A DNA stretch of 64,000 nucleotides from Rhizobium sp. 16-488-2b (GTDB taxonomy: Bacteria; Pseudomonadota; Alphaproteobacteria; Rhizobiales; Rhizobiaceae). Under the pieces are notes generated by a model. The model had not been told where the DNA came from, ran no database searches, and saw only the letters and a list, made by a program, of their open reading frames with translations. A program made the position numbers and the translations under genes. Every line of letters begins with the position of its first letter. The stretch's first letter is position 1. The DNA lies in NCBI RefSeq assembly GCF_017741815.1, contig NZ_JAGHMF010000004.1:124001-188000 (forward strand). The letters run 5' to 3'. Of this stretch, positions 37,275 through 45,613 are shown in pieces.

Positions 37275-37895
37275 ATGCTGACATTGTATTTCGCGCCCGG
37301 CACATGTTCCCGCGCCAGCCTCATCGCGCTTGAGGAATCGGGCCTTCCCTTCGAGGCGAAGCGGGTCGATACCGCCAATGGCGAACAACGCTCCGAGGCC
37401 TACCTCAAGATCAATCCCAAGGGCCGCGTCCCGGCACTTGCGACCGAAAAGGGCGTGCTCACCGAAACGCCGGCGATCCTGGCCTATATCGCCGCCATCG
37501 CGCCGGCGGCCGGCCTCGCGCCGCTCGACGACCCCTTCGAATTCGCCCGAATGGAGGCCTTCAACAGCTATATCTGCTCGACGGTGCATGTGAACCACGC
37601 ACACGGCCGCCGCGCCAGCCGCTGGGCCGATGACGTTGCTGCGCATGAGGCGATGAAGGCAAAGGTGCCGCAGACGATGGCGGAGAGCTTCGCGCTGATC
37701 GAAGACGGCATGTTCGCCGGCCCCTGGGTGATGGGCGAGGGCTACTCCGTCGCCGATCCCTATCTCTTCGTCATGACCGGCTGGCTGCCGAGCGACGATG
37801 TCGACCCGGTGCGCTTCCCGAAGGTGGCCAACCACTACGCCCGCATGCTGGAGCGCCCCGCCGTGCAGCGTGCGCTCGCCCGCGAGAAGGCGTAA
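37275..37895 (+). CDS. Glutathione S-transferase, beta-type
   Basis: A 206-residue two-domain GST. The N-terminal thioredoxin-like domain begins MLTLYFAPGTCSRASLIALEESG with Cys11, the residue that binds glutathione in bacterial beta-class enzymes, followed by NPKGRVPAL and TETPAILAYIA. The helical C-terminal domain starts at about residue 85. AACAGGAG precedes the ATG. The substrate is unknown. Confidence 0.92.
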   Translation: MLTLYFAPGTCSRASLIALEESGLPFEAKRVDTANGEQRSEAYLKINPKGRVPALATEKGVLTETPAILAYIAAIAPAAGLAPLDDPFEFARMEAFNSYICSTVHVNHAHGRRASRWADDVAAHEAMKAKVPQTMAESFALIEDGMFAGPWVMGEGYSVADPYLFVMTGWLPSDDVDPVRFPKVANHYARMLERPAVQRALAREKA

Positions 37896-37901
37896 GCCGC
37901 T

Positions 37902-38255
37902 TCACCTCTGGTAATTTGCCGAAAGCTTCTTCGGCGCGCGCAATCGCCACGCGCCGATCAGCCGATCCGTCAGTTCCGCATCGCCGATGACGTCGATGCG
38001 CACGGGCAGATACTGCCAGCCGACATAATGCGGTGTCTGGAAATAGATCTCGGGCGCCATCGAAAGCAGCGCCTCCTTCTCGTCGAGCGAGATCGAGATC
38101 ACGATCGTCTCGTTATTCTTCACGGCCACGAAGGACTTGCCCCCGACCTTCAGCGCATGGTTGCCGTAGGACGTGCCTTCCTCGACGCCGGGCAGTTTCG
38201 CCTCGGCCACAAGCCGCAGCAGCCGCTTGAAGATCGCGTCGATATCCTCAGCCAT
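37902..38255 (-). CDS. MmcQ/YjbR-family protein
   Basis: A 117-residue single-domain protein of the MmcQ/YjbR fold, sometimes called double-wing DNA-binding. Family segments include GTSYGNHALKVGGKSFVAVK, VISISLDEKEALL and YFQTPHYVGWQYLPVRID. It converges on the GST gene with a 6-base gap. The physiological role is unknown. Confidence 0.88.
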   Translation of the reverse strand: MAEDIDAIFKRLLRLVAEAKLPGVEEGTSYGNHALKVGGKSFVAVKNNETIVISISLDEKEALLSMAPEIYFQTPHYVGWQYLPVRIDVIGDAELTDRLIGAWRLRAPKKLSANYQR

Positions 38256-38304
38256 GCGTCAACTCCCGGTGCTCGTCCGGGGAGAGCCTATCAGATTCCG
38301 GAGC

Positions 38305-38496
38305 CTATGCGCAGAGCGCCAGTTCGGGCTGGTCACGGCTGTGGCTGGGCTGCTCGCAACGCTCAAGCGGCAGGTCCGCCAACTCCGTCAGCGACATCCG
38401 CGCGAGATCGGGATGGGAGAGCGGATCGCCTGCCGGGTCTGCCCCATAAGACGGTTCGGCGGTCTCTTCGTTCAAGAAAAACTTTAGCCATTGCAT
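38305..38496 (-). CDS. Small acidic protein, function unknown
   Basis: A 63-residue product (start QWLKFFLNEETAEPSYG) with no membrane segment, two Cys and many acidic residues. GCGAGG lies about 7 bases before the ATG at 38496. A longer frame to 38604 was not used because its extension lacks a ribosome site. It may be real or chance; the only support is the start signal and composition. Confidence 0.42.
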   Translation of the reverse strand: MQWLKFFLNEETAEPSYGADPAGDPLSHPDLARMSLTELADLPLERCEQPSHSRDQPELALCA

Positions 38497-38624
38497 CGGA
38501 TGCCTCGCTTTCTCGGTCGCTGCCTGCGGTGAGTGGGTGCTTGTCAGGCGAAAGATGCATGCGTGATGCGAGGCAATATCCTCCCGAAACGGGGAGGGTT
38601 TCAATTGAGAATAACGGAATTCTG

Positions 38625-38641
38625 ATATAGAAAATCTATAT
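38625..38641 (+). promoter_or_regulatory. Palindrome overlapping the LysR start codon
   Basis: ATATAGA-AAA-TCTATAT is a perfect 7-bp inverted repeat whose right arm overlaps the ATG at 38640. It could be an autoregulatory LysR site or affect translation initiation. Confidence 0.4.
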
Positions 38642-39551
38642 GAAAAATCTGAACTCGGTACATCTGAACTCGGTACATCTGAACGGCCTGCGCGCGCTGG
38701 AAGCGGTCGGACGGCTGGGCTCTCTGCAGGCGGCGGCCGAGGAGCTTGGTGTGTCCATCGGCGCCGTCAGCCAGCAGGTGATCAAGGCCGAGGCGCAGCT
38801 TGATCGAACGATCTTCGAGCGCACGCCCAAGGGCATGCTGGCGACCGAGGCGGGCGCACCGCTGCTGGCGGCACTCAATGAAGGCTTCGCGCATCTGTCT
38901 CGGGCAGTGGCACTTGCGCAACGCCGCGACGACAGCATCCTCACGATCTCGGTGGCGCCGGTTTTCGCAGCGCGCTGGCTGGTCTATCGCCTCGATCGTT
39001 TCGCCGAGCACCACCCCGACATCAACCTGCGCATGGACGCGACCATGAAGCTGGTCGATCCGGCCCTCTGCGATGTCGATATCGGCATCCGTGTCGGCGA
39101 TGGTCGCTGGCCGGATGTGAAGGCGGAGCTGTTGCTGGAGCAGGAGGTGTTCCCGGTCTGCACGCCTTCAATGGCCGAGCGCTTGCGCGAGCCCGCCGAC
39201 CTTCTGGCGTTGCCCGCGATCATCGACGGCCGCGCGATGTTTGGCTGGGACGTCTGGATGCGCGCGGCGGGGCTTGAGGGTGCGGCGCTCGAAACCCGCC
39301 ACGTCTTCAACGACGCCTCGCTGTGCCTCGATGCCGCCATCGCCGGGCAGGGGGTGATGCTCGCCTGGCAGACGCTGGCCGGCTATGCGCTGCAGCAGGG
39401 CCAGCTGGTCGCGCCCTTCGGCATTCGCGCCAGAACCGGCTTCGGCCACTATTTCGTGACCGCGCACGGGGTGCGCGAACCGAAGAAAGTCAGGGACTTC
39501 AAGGCCTGGATCCGCGCCGAAATGGCCGAGACCTTGAAGCTCTTTATCTGA
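38640..39551 (+). CDS. LysR-family regulator (GcvA-like)
   Basis: A 303-residue LysR regulator. The helix-turn-helix is at about residues 16-75 (LEAVGRLGSLQAAAEELGVSIGAVSQQVIKAEAQL), and the effector domain begins near 98 (LTISVAPVFAARWLVYRLDRF), as in the GcvA-like group. The extreme N-terminus repeats NSVHL twice because of a 15-bp in-frame DNA duplication. Its stop codon directly abuts that of the convergent GST gene. Confidence 0.9.
   Translation: MKNLNSVHLNSVHLNGLRALEAVGRLGSLQAAAEELGVSIGAVSQQVIKAEAQLDRTIFERTPKGMLATEAGAPLLAALNEGFAHLSRAVALAQRRDDSILTISVAPVFAARWLVYRLDRFAEHHPDINLRMDATMKLVDPALCDVDIGIRVGDGRWPDVKAELLLEQEVFPVCTPSMAERLREPADLLALPAIIDGRAMFGWDVWMRAAGLEGAALETRHVFNDASLCLDAAIAGQGVMLAWQTLAGYALQQGQLVAPFGIRARTGFGHYFVTAHGVREPKKVRDFKAWIRAEMAETLKLFI
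38649..38684 (+). repeat. 15-bp in-frame tandem repeat in the LysR gene
   Basis: CTGAACTCGGTACAT occurs at 38649-38663 and identically at 38664-38678, followed by a partial third copy, CTGAAC, at 38679-38684. Each unit adds five residues without changing the frame. Confidence 0.9.
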
Positions 39552-40211
39552 TCACACCGCCTCTTTGGAGCGTGCCGCCTGCATGGCGATATAGGCCGGG
39601 CGGGCCTGGCAGCGCTTGATCCAGGCATCGACCTTGGGATGCGCATCAAACAACGCCTGCTCCGACTGGGCATAGCGCAGCACTTCGGCGAGGTTGAGGT
39701 CGGCGGCGGTGAAGCGGTTGCCGACGAGATAGTCGGCCGTGCCAAGATGCTTTTCGAGCATCGCCAGCGGCCGCTTCAGCGAGCGGCTGGCCACTGCGAT
39801 GGTCGCCCGGCCTTCCTCGGTGTCTTCCTTTTCGTTGTCGTAGGTCATCACCAGCTTGATCGTGTGGATTTCGACCTCGGTCGCCGCCCACATCGTCCAC
39901 ATGGTCAAAAGGCCATCTTCTTCCACACTTTGGCCGGCGAGCGAGCCGCCGTGCTTGCGGGCGAGATAGAGCGTGATCGCCAGCGACTCGTGCATGACGA
40001 GATCGCCGTCCTTGATGGCCGGGATCATGGCCATCGGATTGATGGCGGCAAAATCAGGCGACAGCGTATTGACCGGCGCATCCGACGCCAGTGGGTTGTC
40101 GAGGCGCCGCGCCTGCAGCACGGGGACGGATTTGAACTCCAGCCCGAGCTCTTCCGCCATCCAGTAGACGCGCGAGGCGCGCGAGCGATAAACGCCGTAG
40201 ATTGTCAGCAT
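39552..40211 (-). CDS. Glutathione S-transferase family protein
   Basis: A 219-residue GST with N-terminal thioredoxin-like domain [25 protein letters not shown] (Ser/Arg at the catalytic position, no Cys) and [28 protein letters not shown]. The C-terminal helical domain holds [14 protein letters not shown]. It is unlike the beta-type enzyme at 37.3 kb. The divergent upstream gap of 155 bases contains no recognised signal. Confidence 0.9.
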   Translation of the reverse strand: MLTIYGVYRSRASRVYWMAEELGLEFKSVPVLQARRLDNPLASDAPVNTLSPDFAAINPMAMIPAIKDGDLVMHESLAITLYLARKHGGSLAGQSVEEDGLLTMWTMWAATEVEIHTIKLVMTYDNEKEDTEEGRATIAVASRSLKRPLAMLEKHLGTADYLVGNRFTAADLNLAEVLRYAQSEQALFDAHPKVDAWIKRCQARPAYIAMQAARSKEAV

Positions 40212-40366
40212 GATGATGTGCCCCTCTTCAAATCTGCGGCGAGCCTAAAGGCTAGGGCGATCAAGCGGAAGCTTCCAAGGCTGATGGGTCAATCAAAGCT
40301 TTTGATGGTGGATTAAAGCTCGTCGCATGTCGCGCAAAACCGCTGCACACTTTTGCGCGACATGCT

Positions 40367-41755
40367 CTAAGACACGCGATTGCGCTCGACCGTCAGATGC
40401 GCGTAGCTCCTGGCGCCATCCGCCAGTTCTCCCGACATCTTCTTGTCCCATTCGAACCCGACCACCGCGCCCTCGGCCATATCCTGAAACACGTTGTCGG
40501 TAATGACGGCCGTTCCCGCCCCATCGACGACGGAAACCGCGCAGCCGACCGGCGCCTTGCGCACCACATTGCCTGTCACCACCAGATTGCGCATGTAGGG
40601 ACCCCAGCCGAGCTGCATGCCCCATCTTGGCGCACCCTCGATGATGTTGTTCGAAACCAGCGCGTCGGCCTCGGCGGCAATGCCGATGCCGAAGCTCACA
40701 TCCGACTTGTAGGGGCCGTCGAGCTTCAGATTGCGCACGACGTTGCCGGTGACGCTGGCGAGCCTGCCGCCCTTGTCGAAATTGGCGATCGAGATGCCGT
40801 TGGCGGCGCCATCGATCATGTTGTTGGCAACCACCGCCCCCTCGAATTCGAATTCGACATAGATCGCGGTCTCGCCCGAGCGCCGGCACTGGTTGCCCGT
40901 GATCTGCACGTCGGAGGCCGAGTTGGCGCGGATCGCGGTGAAGGCGCAGTCGGAGATGTGGTTGTTACTCACCATGACATTGTCGGCGCGAAACAGGTTG
41001 ATGCCGTTGCCGTTCTGCCCCGTGCCGCCATCGGTCGCGCCGATCCTGTAGATCCGGTTGCCGCTGACGATGCTGTCATCGGCCGCCTTTTTCCAACGAT
41101 GGATCAGGATGCCGCCATTGCCGCAATCGAACACTTCGTTATTGGTCACCGAGAGGCCCGAGGACTCCACCGCGTATAGCCCGGATTGCGCGGCGCCCGA
41201 TATGCGGCTCCGTTCGATTCGCCCGCCGCAGCGCTCCAGGTGCAGTCCATGCTTGCGGCTCCCCGAAATCTCGCAATTGTCGATCACGACGTCGTCAACG
41301 CCGGTGAACTGAACCAACGCGGATGCATCGTCACCGAGCCAGCGGTTCTGCCCGTCGATCACGATGTTGGAAAGCTCTATGCGCTTGACGTTTTCGGCGG
41401 TAAACAGCCGTCCGTCGCCGGTATAGACGATCCGCGATGCGCCGGGCACGCCGGTGATGCGCGTATTGTCGGGCAAGGTCAGGTTCGACACCTTGTAGAC
41501 ACCGGGCGGTAGGAACACCGGGACATTCTCCGCCGACGCGTCGTCGATCATCTTCTGCAGGCTGCTGCTCTTGCGATCGCCGGGATCGGGTGCGGCTTTG
41601 TATTTCACCTCGTCGATCGACCCGCGCAGATCCGGCTGCCGGCTCGCCGCGAAGACGGGTGGCGCGAGAAGCGCAACGGTGGAGCAGGCGGCAAGGCGCA
41701 GGAGGTTGCGGCGGGACGCCAGGGGCAGGGACGAAATGAGCGGCGATTTGTTCAT
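40367..41755 (-). CDS. TIGR03808-type Tat-exported beta-helix protein
   Basis: A 462-residue protein. A twin-arginine signal (SRRNLLRLAACSTVALLA, AFAA-type cleavage region) directs folded export. From about residue 60 on, the sequence is a right-handed parallel beta helix with many NNxI and GNxI rungs (SVTNNEVFDCGNGGILI, MVSNNHISDC, QITGNQCRRSG). It matches the uncharacterised TIGR03808 twin-Arg repeat family. Such folds often bind or cut polysaccharides; no catalytic residues are identifiable. The start could be 41767 instead. Confidence 0.87.
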   Translation of the reverse strand: MNKSPLISSLPLASRRNLLRLAACSTVALLAPPVFAASRQPDLRGSIDEVKYKAAPDPGDRKSSSLQKMIDDASAENVPVFLPPGVYKVSNLTLPDNTRITGVPGASRIVYTGDGRLFTAENVKRIELSNIVIDGQNRWLGDDASALVQFTGVDDVVIDNCEISGSRKHGLHLERCGGRIERSRISGAAQSGLYAVESSGLSVTNNEVFDCGNGGILIHRWKKAADDSIVSGNRIYRIGATDGGTGQNGNGINLFRADNVMVSNNHISDCAFTAIRANSASDVQITGNQCRRSGETAIYVEFEFEGAVVANNMIDGAANGISIANFDKGGRLASVTGNVVRNLKLDGPYKSDVSFGIGIAAEADALVSNNIIEGAPRWGMQLGWGPYMRNLVVTGNVVRKAPVGCAVSVVDGAGTAVITDNVFQDMAEGAVVGFEWDKKMSGELADGARSYAHLTVERNRVS

Positions 41756-41898
41756 GCGCGCTGCCATGCAGGAATCGTGCCGTGGCGATAGTATCGTTTT
41801 GACACACCGGAAGTTGATTGGCTTATTATTTATTAGTCATGGGATTCGTGCGTTGGTGTTGGTGTATGATTCACCTTTTTATTTGAATGTGGCCGGGT

Positions 41899-41920
41899 AA
41901 TCCGGAAGCATATCCGGATT
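41899..41920 (+). promoter_or_regulatory. Perfect inverted repeat upstream of the GGDEF-EAL gene
   Basis: AATCCGGA-AGCATA-TCCGGATT is an 8-bp perfect inverted repeat in the 227-base gap before the gene starting at 41983. It could be an operator or an RNA hairpin. The rest of the gap is AT-rich and holds no gene. Confidence 0.4.
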
Positions 41921-41982
41921 TACTATGTGTATGACTGTGTTTGATGGTGTGGCTGCCGTTGCTGCCACTCTGGAGACTAGCA

Positions 41983-44271
41983 ATGAATGACTTGAGTGCC
42001 GGCCGCCGCGATGCCGATGTGACTGAGATCGACTCGAAACGGATTGCCGCCGCCGCCGAAGCGCTCATTGTCTCCAGCCGTCATGGCATGGCCGCGGGCA
42101 TCGAAGATCTGGGGCTGAAGGCGATCATCCACGAGCTGCCCGATTTCTTCTACGTCAAGGATCGTGCCAGCCGCTTCGTTTTCGCCAATGCCACGGTCGC
42201 GCGCTTCTTCGGCGTTGACGACCCCGAGGATCTCACCGGCAAGCGCGATTTTGATTTCCTCGACTTCCAGACCGCGCGCGGCCTTTTCGAGATGGAACAG
42301 GAGATCATGGCGACAGGCGAGCGGCGGCTCGATGTCGAGGAGATTGTCCGTTCGGCATCGAGCGAACTCGTCACATGCCGGCTCACCTCAAAGCTCCCTT
42401 TGCGCAACGACAAGGGCGAGATTGTCGGCCTGATCGGCGTTTCCCGCGATATCACCGAGCGGCAACGGCAGGAAGAGTTTCGCCGTAGCCAGGCGCAAAT
42501 AGTGGAAATGATCGCCCGCAACGAGTCGCTCGAAATGATCCTCGAAGCACTCGTTCTCCTGGTCGAAGCAGAAATTGAGGGTATCTCGGGGTCGGTTCTC
42601 ATCCTCGATCGCGACGGACGACGGCTCTATCACGGTTCGTCGCCAAGCCTGCCAAGCATCTACAGCCGGATGATCGATGGCATCACGATCGGCCCGAATG
42701 CCGGTTCGTGTGGCACGGCGGCCTGGCGCGGCGAATTCGTGATGGTCGAGGACATGATGATCGATCCGCTTTGGGACGATTATCGCGGCGTCGCGCAGCA
42801 ATATGGCTTTCGCTCCTGCTGGTCGATGCCTGTCATGACGGCGCAGAACAACGTGCTCGGCACCTTCGCGCTCTATTCCAGAGAGGTTCGCCGCCCGACA
42901 TCGCGCGAGATGGAATTCGTCGCCATGGCTACGCATATCGCCGGCATTGCCATCGAACGCCGCCGTGGCGATGAGCGCATCCAGTTCATGGCCCACCACG
43001 ACGATCTGACCGGCCTGCCCAACCGCGCCTTCTTCAAGGAGCGAATGGCCAAGACCCTGCATCAGGCACGCTCCAGCGGCCGCAAGGTCACGGTTGCCTA
43101 TATCGACCTCGACAATTTCAAGGATATCAACGATGGCCTTGGACACGGGGCAGGCGACGAAGTCTTGAAGGAAGTCGCGGCCCGCATGGCCAATGGTGTG
43201 CGCGCCTCCGATATGGTCGTGCGCCTCGGCGGCGACGAGTTCGTGGTTGTCCTCGTGCATCAGTCGAGTCACGACACCGGCATCACCCGCCGCCTGCGCG
43301 AGCTGCACAAGGCGGTGCGCAAGCCGATAAGCTATCAGGACAAGCAGTTGCACGTGACCTGCAGCATCGGCGTCGCCTCCTTCCCAAGCGATGGCGCCAC
43401 CGCCGAAGAGCTTCTGGCAAATGCCGACAGCGCCATGTACCGCTCCAAGCAGCTTGGACGCGACACGCTGCAGCACTATCAAAGCGCCCGCGATTCCGAT
43501 CTCAACCTGCCGATCAGCGAGCAGGAGGAGCTCAGGCAGGCAATCATCGGCGATCAGCTGATCCTTCACTATCAGCCGCAGATCGATGTCTCGACGCTTG
43601 ATGTCACCGGGCTCGAAGCCTTGGTGCGTTGGAACCACCCGACGCGAGGAATGGTCCCGCCGGTCGAGTTCATTCCGATGGCCGAGGAGAGCGGGCTTGT
43701 CATTCCGCTCGGCCTTTGGGTGCTGAACGAGGCCTGCCGCCAGGCGCGCGCCTGGCAGGACATGGGCCTGCCGCCGCTGCGGATCGGGGTCAACGTTTCG
43801 GCCAGGCAGTTCACCGACAAGGATTTCGCGCGTCATGTGACGGAAGCGGTCGAACGCTTCGGCCTCGCGCCGCACTGGCTGGAACTCGAGCTCACCGAAA
43901 GCGTGCTGATGCAGGACGCCGACCGTGCCCGCGCCACCATGAACGCGCTGCGCCCGCTCGGCATCCGCTTCTCGATCGACGATTTCGGCAGCGGCTATTC
44001 CAGCCTCGCCTCGCTCAGGACCTTCCCCTTCGACCGCCTGAAGATGGACCGCTCGCTGATCGAAGCGCTGCCATCCGACAAGACCGCCGTCGCCATCGGC
44101 CTCGCCGTCATCTCGCTGGCGCAGACGCTGAAGCTGACCGCCGTTGCCGAAGGCGTGGAGACCGACGAGCAGCGCGAGTTCCTGCGCTTCGCCAAGTGCG
44201 AGGAGGCGCAAGGCTACCGCTTCTCCAGGCCGCTGCCGGCCGAGGAAATTCCCGCGTTTCTGAGGCGATAG
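41983..44271 (+). CDS. PAS - GAF - GGDEF - EAL cyclic-di-GMP protein
   Basis: A 762-residue cytoplasmic sensor enzyme. A PAS domain (about residues 45-155: ELPDFFYVKDRASRFVFANA, then GVSRDITERQ) is followed by a GAF domain (about 180-330) with SCGTAAWRGEFV and QYGFRSCWSMPV. The GGDEF domain has an intact RLGGDEF near residue 415. The EAL domain has intact GLEALVRW near 543, ELELTESVLM, IDDFGSGYSS and AEGVET. Both catalytic sets look functional, unlike the protein at 28 kb. The ATG at 41983 follows TGGAG. Confidence 0.93.
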   Translation: MNDLSAGRRDADVTEIDSKRIAAAAEALIVSSRHGMAAGIEDLGLKAIIHELPDFFYVKDRASRFVFANATVARFFGVDDPEDLTGKRDFDFLDFQTARGLFEMEQEIMATGERRLDVEEIVRSASSELVTCRLTSKLPLRNDKGEIVGLIGVSRDITERQRQEEFRRSQAQIVEMIARNESLEMILEALVLLVEAEIEGISGSVLILDRDGRRLYHGSSPSLPSIYSRMIDGITIGPNAGSCGTAAWRGEFVMVEDMMIDPLWDDYRGVAQQYGFRSCWSMPVMTAQNNVLGTFALYSREVRRPTSREMEFVAMATHIAGIAIERRRGDERIQFMAHHDDLTGLPNRAFFKERMAKTLHQARSSGRKVTVAYIDLDNFKDINDGLGHGAGDEVLKEVAARMANGVRASDMVVRLGGDEFVVVLVHQSSHDTGITRRLRELHKAVRKPISYQDKQLHVTCSIGVASFPSDGATAEELLANADSAMYRSKQLGRDTLQHYQSARDSDLNLPISEQEELRQAIIGDQLILHYQPQIDVSTLDVTGLEALVRWNHPTRGMVPPVEFIPMAEESGLVIPLGLWVLNEACRQARAWQDMGLPPLRIGVNVSARQFTDKDFARHVTEAVERFGLAPHWLELELTESVLMQDADRARATMNALRPLGIRFSIDDFGSGYSSLASLRTFPFDRLKMDRSLIEALPSDKTAVAIGLAVISLAQTLKLTAVAEGVETDEQREFLRFAKCEEAQGYRFSRPLPAEEIPAFLRR

Positions 44272-44355
44272 CGTGAGAGGGCGGGGCAGGGTGGCGTCAA
44301 AGGGCCCCCGATCCCGCCATCCCCTCTGGTTCTTCCGCCATTTGCCGCTATCTCT

Positions 44356-45372
44356 ATGGCGATGAGATTTGACGCGCTGCTTTATCCTGCGCCTGAGGGG
44401 CTCTATTGCCCGGTGGGCCGATTTTATGTCGATCCGGTCAGGCCCGTCGAGCGCGCGCTGATCACGCATGGCCATTCCGACCACGCCCGTTCCGGCCACG
44501 GCCATGTGCTCGCCACCCGCCAGACGCTCGACATCATGCGCATCCGCTACGGCGAGGATTTCTGCGGCTCGGAACAGGCCGCCGCCTTCGGCGAAGAAAT
44601 CGTCGTCAACGGCGTCAAGGTGAGCTTTCATCCGGCCGGCCATGTGCTCGGCTCCGCCCAGATCGCCATCGAGAAGGACGCCACCCGCATCGTCGTGTCG
44701 GGCGATTACAAGCGCCGCCCCGACCCGACCTGCGCGCCCTATGAGCCGGTTGCCTGCGACGTCTTCATCACCGAGGCGACCTTCGGCCTGCCCGTGTTCC
44801 ATCACCCGGATCCCGCGGGCGAAATGGCCAAGCTCTATGCGTCGCTCCGCCAGTTCCCCGAGCGCACCCACATGATCGGCGCCTACGCGCTCGGCAAGGC
44901 GCAACGCGTCATCCGCCTCTTGCGCGACACCGGCTACGACGAACCCATCTATATCCACGGCGCCATGGAGCGGCTCTGCGACTACTACGTCTCACAAGGG
45001 ATCGACCTCGGCGAGCTGCGCCCGGCAACCGTCGAGGGGCGCGACAAATCCGCTTTCAAGGGCGCCGTCGTCGTCGGCCCATCATCCGCCTTCGCCGACC
45101 GCTGGGCCCGCCGCTTCAACGACCCGCTGCCTGCCTTCGCCTCCGGCTGGATGATGGTGCGCCAGCGCGCCAAGCAGGGCGGCGTCGAATTGCCGCTCGT
45201 GATCTCCGACCATTGCGACTGGCCGGAGCTGACCGACACGATCTCCGAGCTTCGCCCGGCCGAGGTGTGGGTAACGCATGGGCGCGAGGAGGCGCTGGTG
45301 CGCTGGTGCGAATTGCAGGGCATCAAGGCCAAGCCGCTGCATCTTGTGGGGTATGAGGATGAGGCGGAGTGA
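44356..45372 (+). CDS. Ligase-associated DNA exonuclease (MBL fold)
   Basis: A 338-residue metallo-beta-lactamase-fold nuclease of the TIGR04122 ligase-associated type. The metal motif HGHSDHARSGHGHV is near residue 40, then HPAGHVLGSAQIAI and SGDYKRRPDP, and the C-terminal ISDHCDWPELTDTI. The DNA ligase of the matching family lies 241 bases downstream, supporting a repair role. The usual DEXH helicase and phosphoesterase partners are not seen here. Confidence 0.92.
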   Translation: MAMRFDALLYPAPEGLYCPVGRFYVDPVRPVERALITHGHSDHARSGHGHVLATRQTLDIMRIRYGEDFCGSEQAAAFGEEIVVNGVKVSFHPAGHVLGSAQIAIEKDATRIVVSGDYKRRPDPTCAPYEPVACDVFITEATFGLPVFHHPDPAGEMAKLYASLRQFPERTHMIGAYALGKAQRVIRLLRDTGYDEPIYIHGAMERLCDYYVSQGIDLGELRPATVEGRDKSAFKGAVVVGPSSAFADRWARRFNDPLPAFASGWMMVRQRAKQGGVELPLVISDHCDWPELTDTISELRPAEVWVTHGREEALVRWCELQGIKAKPLHLVGYEDEAE

Positions 45373-45416
45373 TGGGCATGGTTAGCTCTTGCGCGGTCGA
45401 TACGCTTGGCGCCCGT

Positions 45417-45572
45417 GATACCCCCCTCTGCCCTGCCGGGCATCTCCCCCACAGGTGGGGAGATCGGCTGGGCGTACCCGCTCGCTCCACCTTCATTGGT
45501 TGGCGCAAATCTCGCCACGAATCGATCTCCCCCCTTGTGGGGGAGATGTCCGGCAGGACAGAGGGGGGTATC
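45417..45572. repeat. 156-bp palindromic element (RIME-like) between exonuclease and ligase genes
   Basis: The two 33-bp ends (45417-45449 and 45540-45572) are inverted copies differing at only two positions; each carries GATACCCCCCTCTG and CCTGCCGG. Inside are smaller stems, including CTCCCCC/GGGGGAG near 45530-45545. It is a different sequence type from the element at 1.3 kb but has the same two-arm design. It splits an otherwise co-oriented gene pair. Confidence 0.78.
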
Positions 45573-45613
45573 CCACCCACCAACGCCTCCGAGAAAACAA
45601 GCGGAGGCCACCC

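Noticed and set aside
42388..44958. An 856-codon open frame on the minus strand
   Set aside because: It is the antisense shadow of the PAS-GAF-GGDEF-EAL gene and the start of the exonuclease gene.
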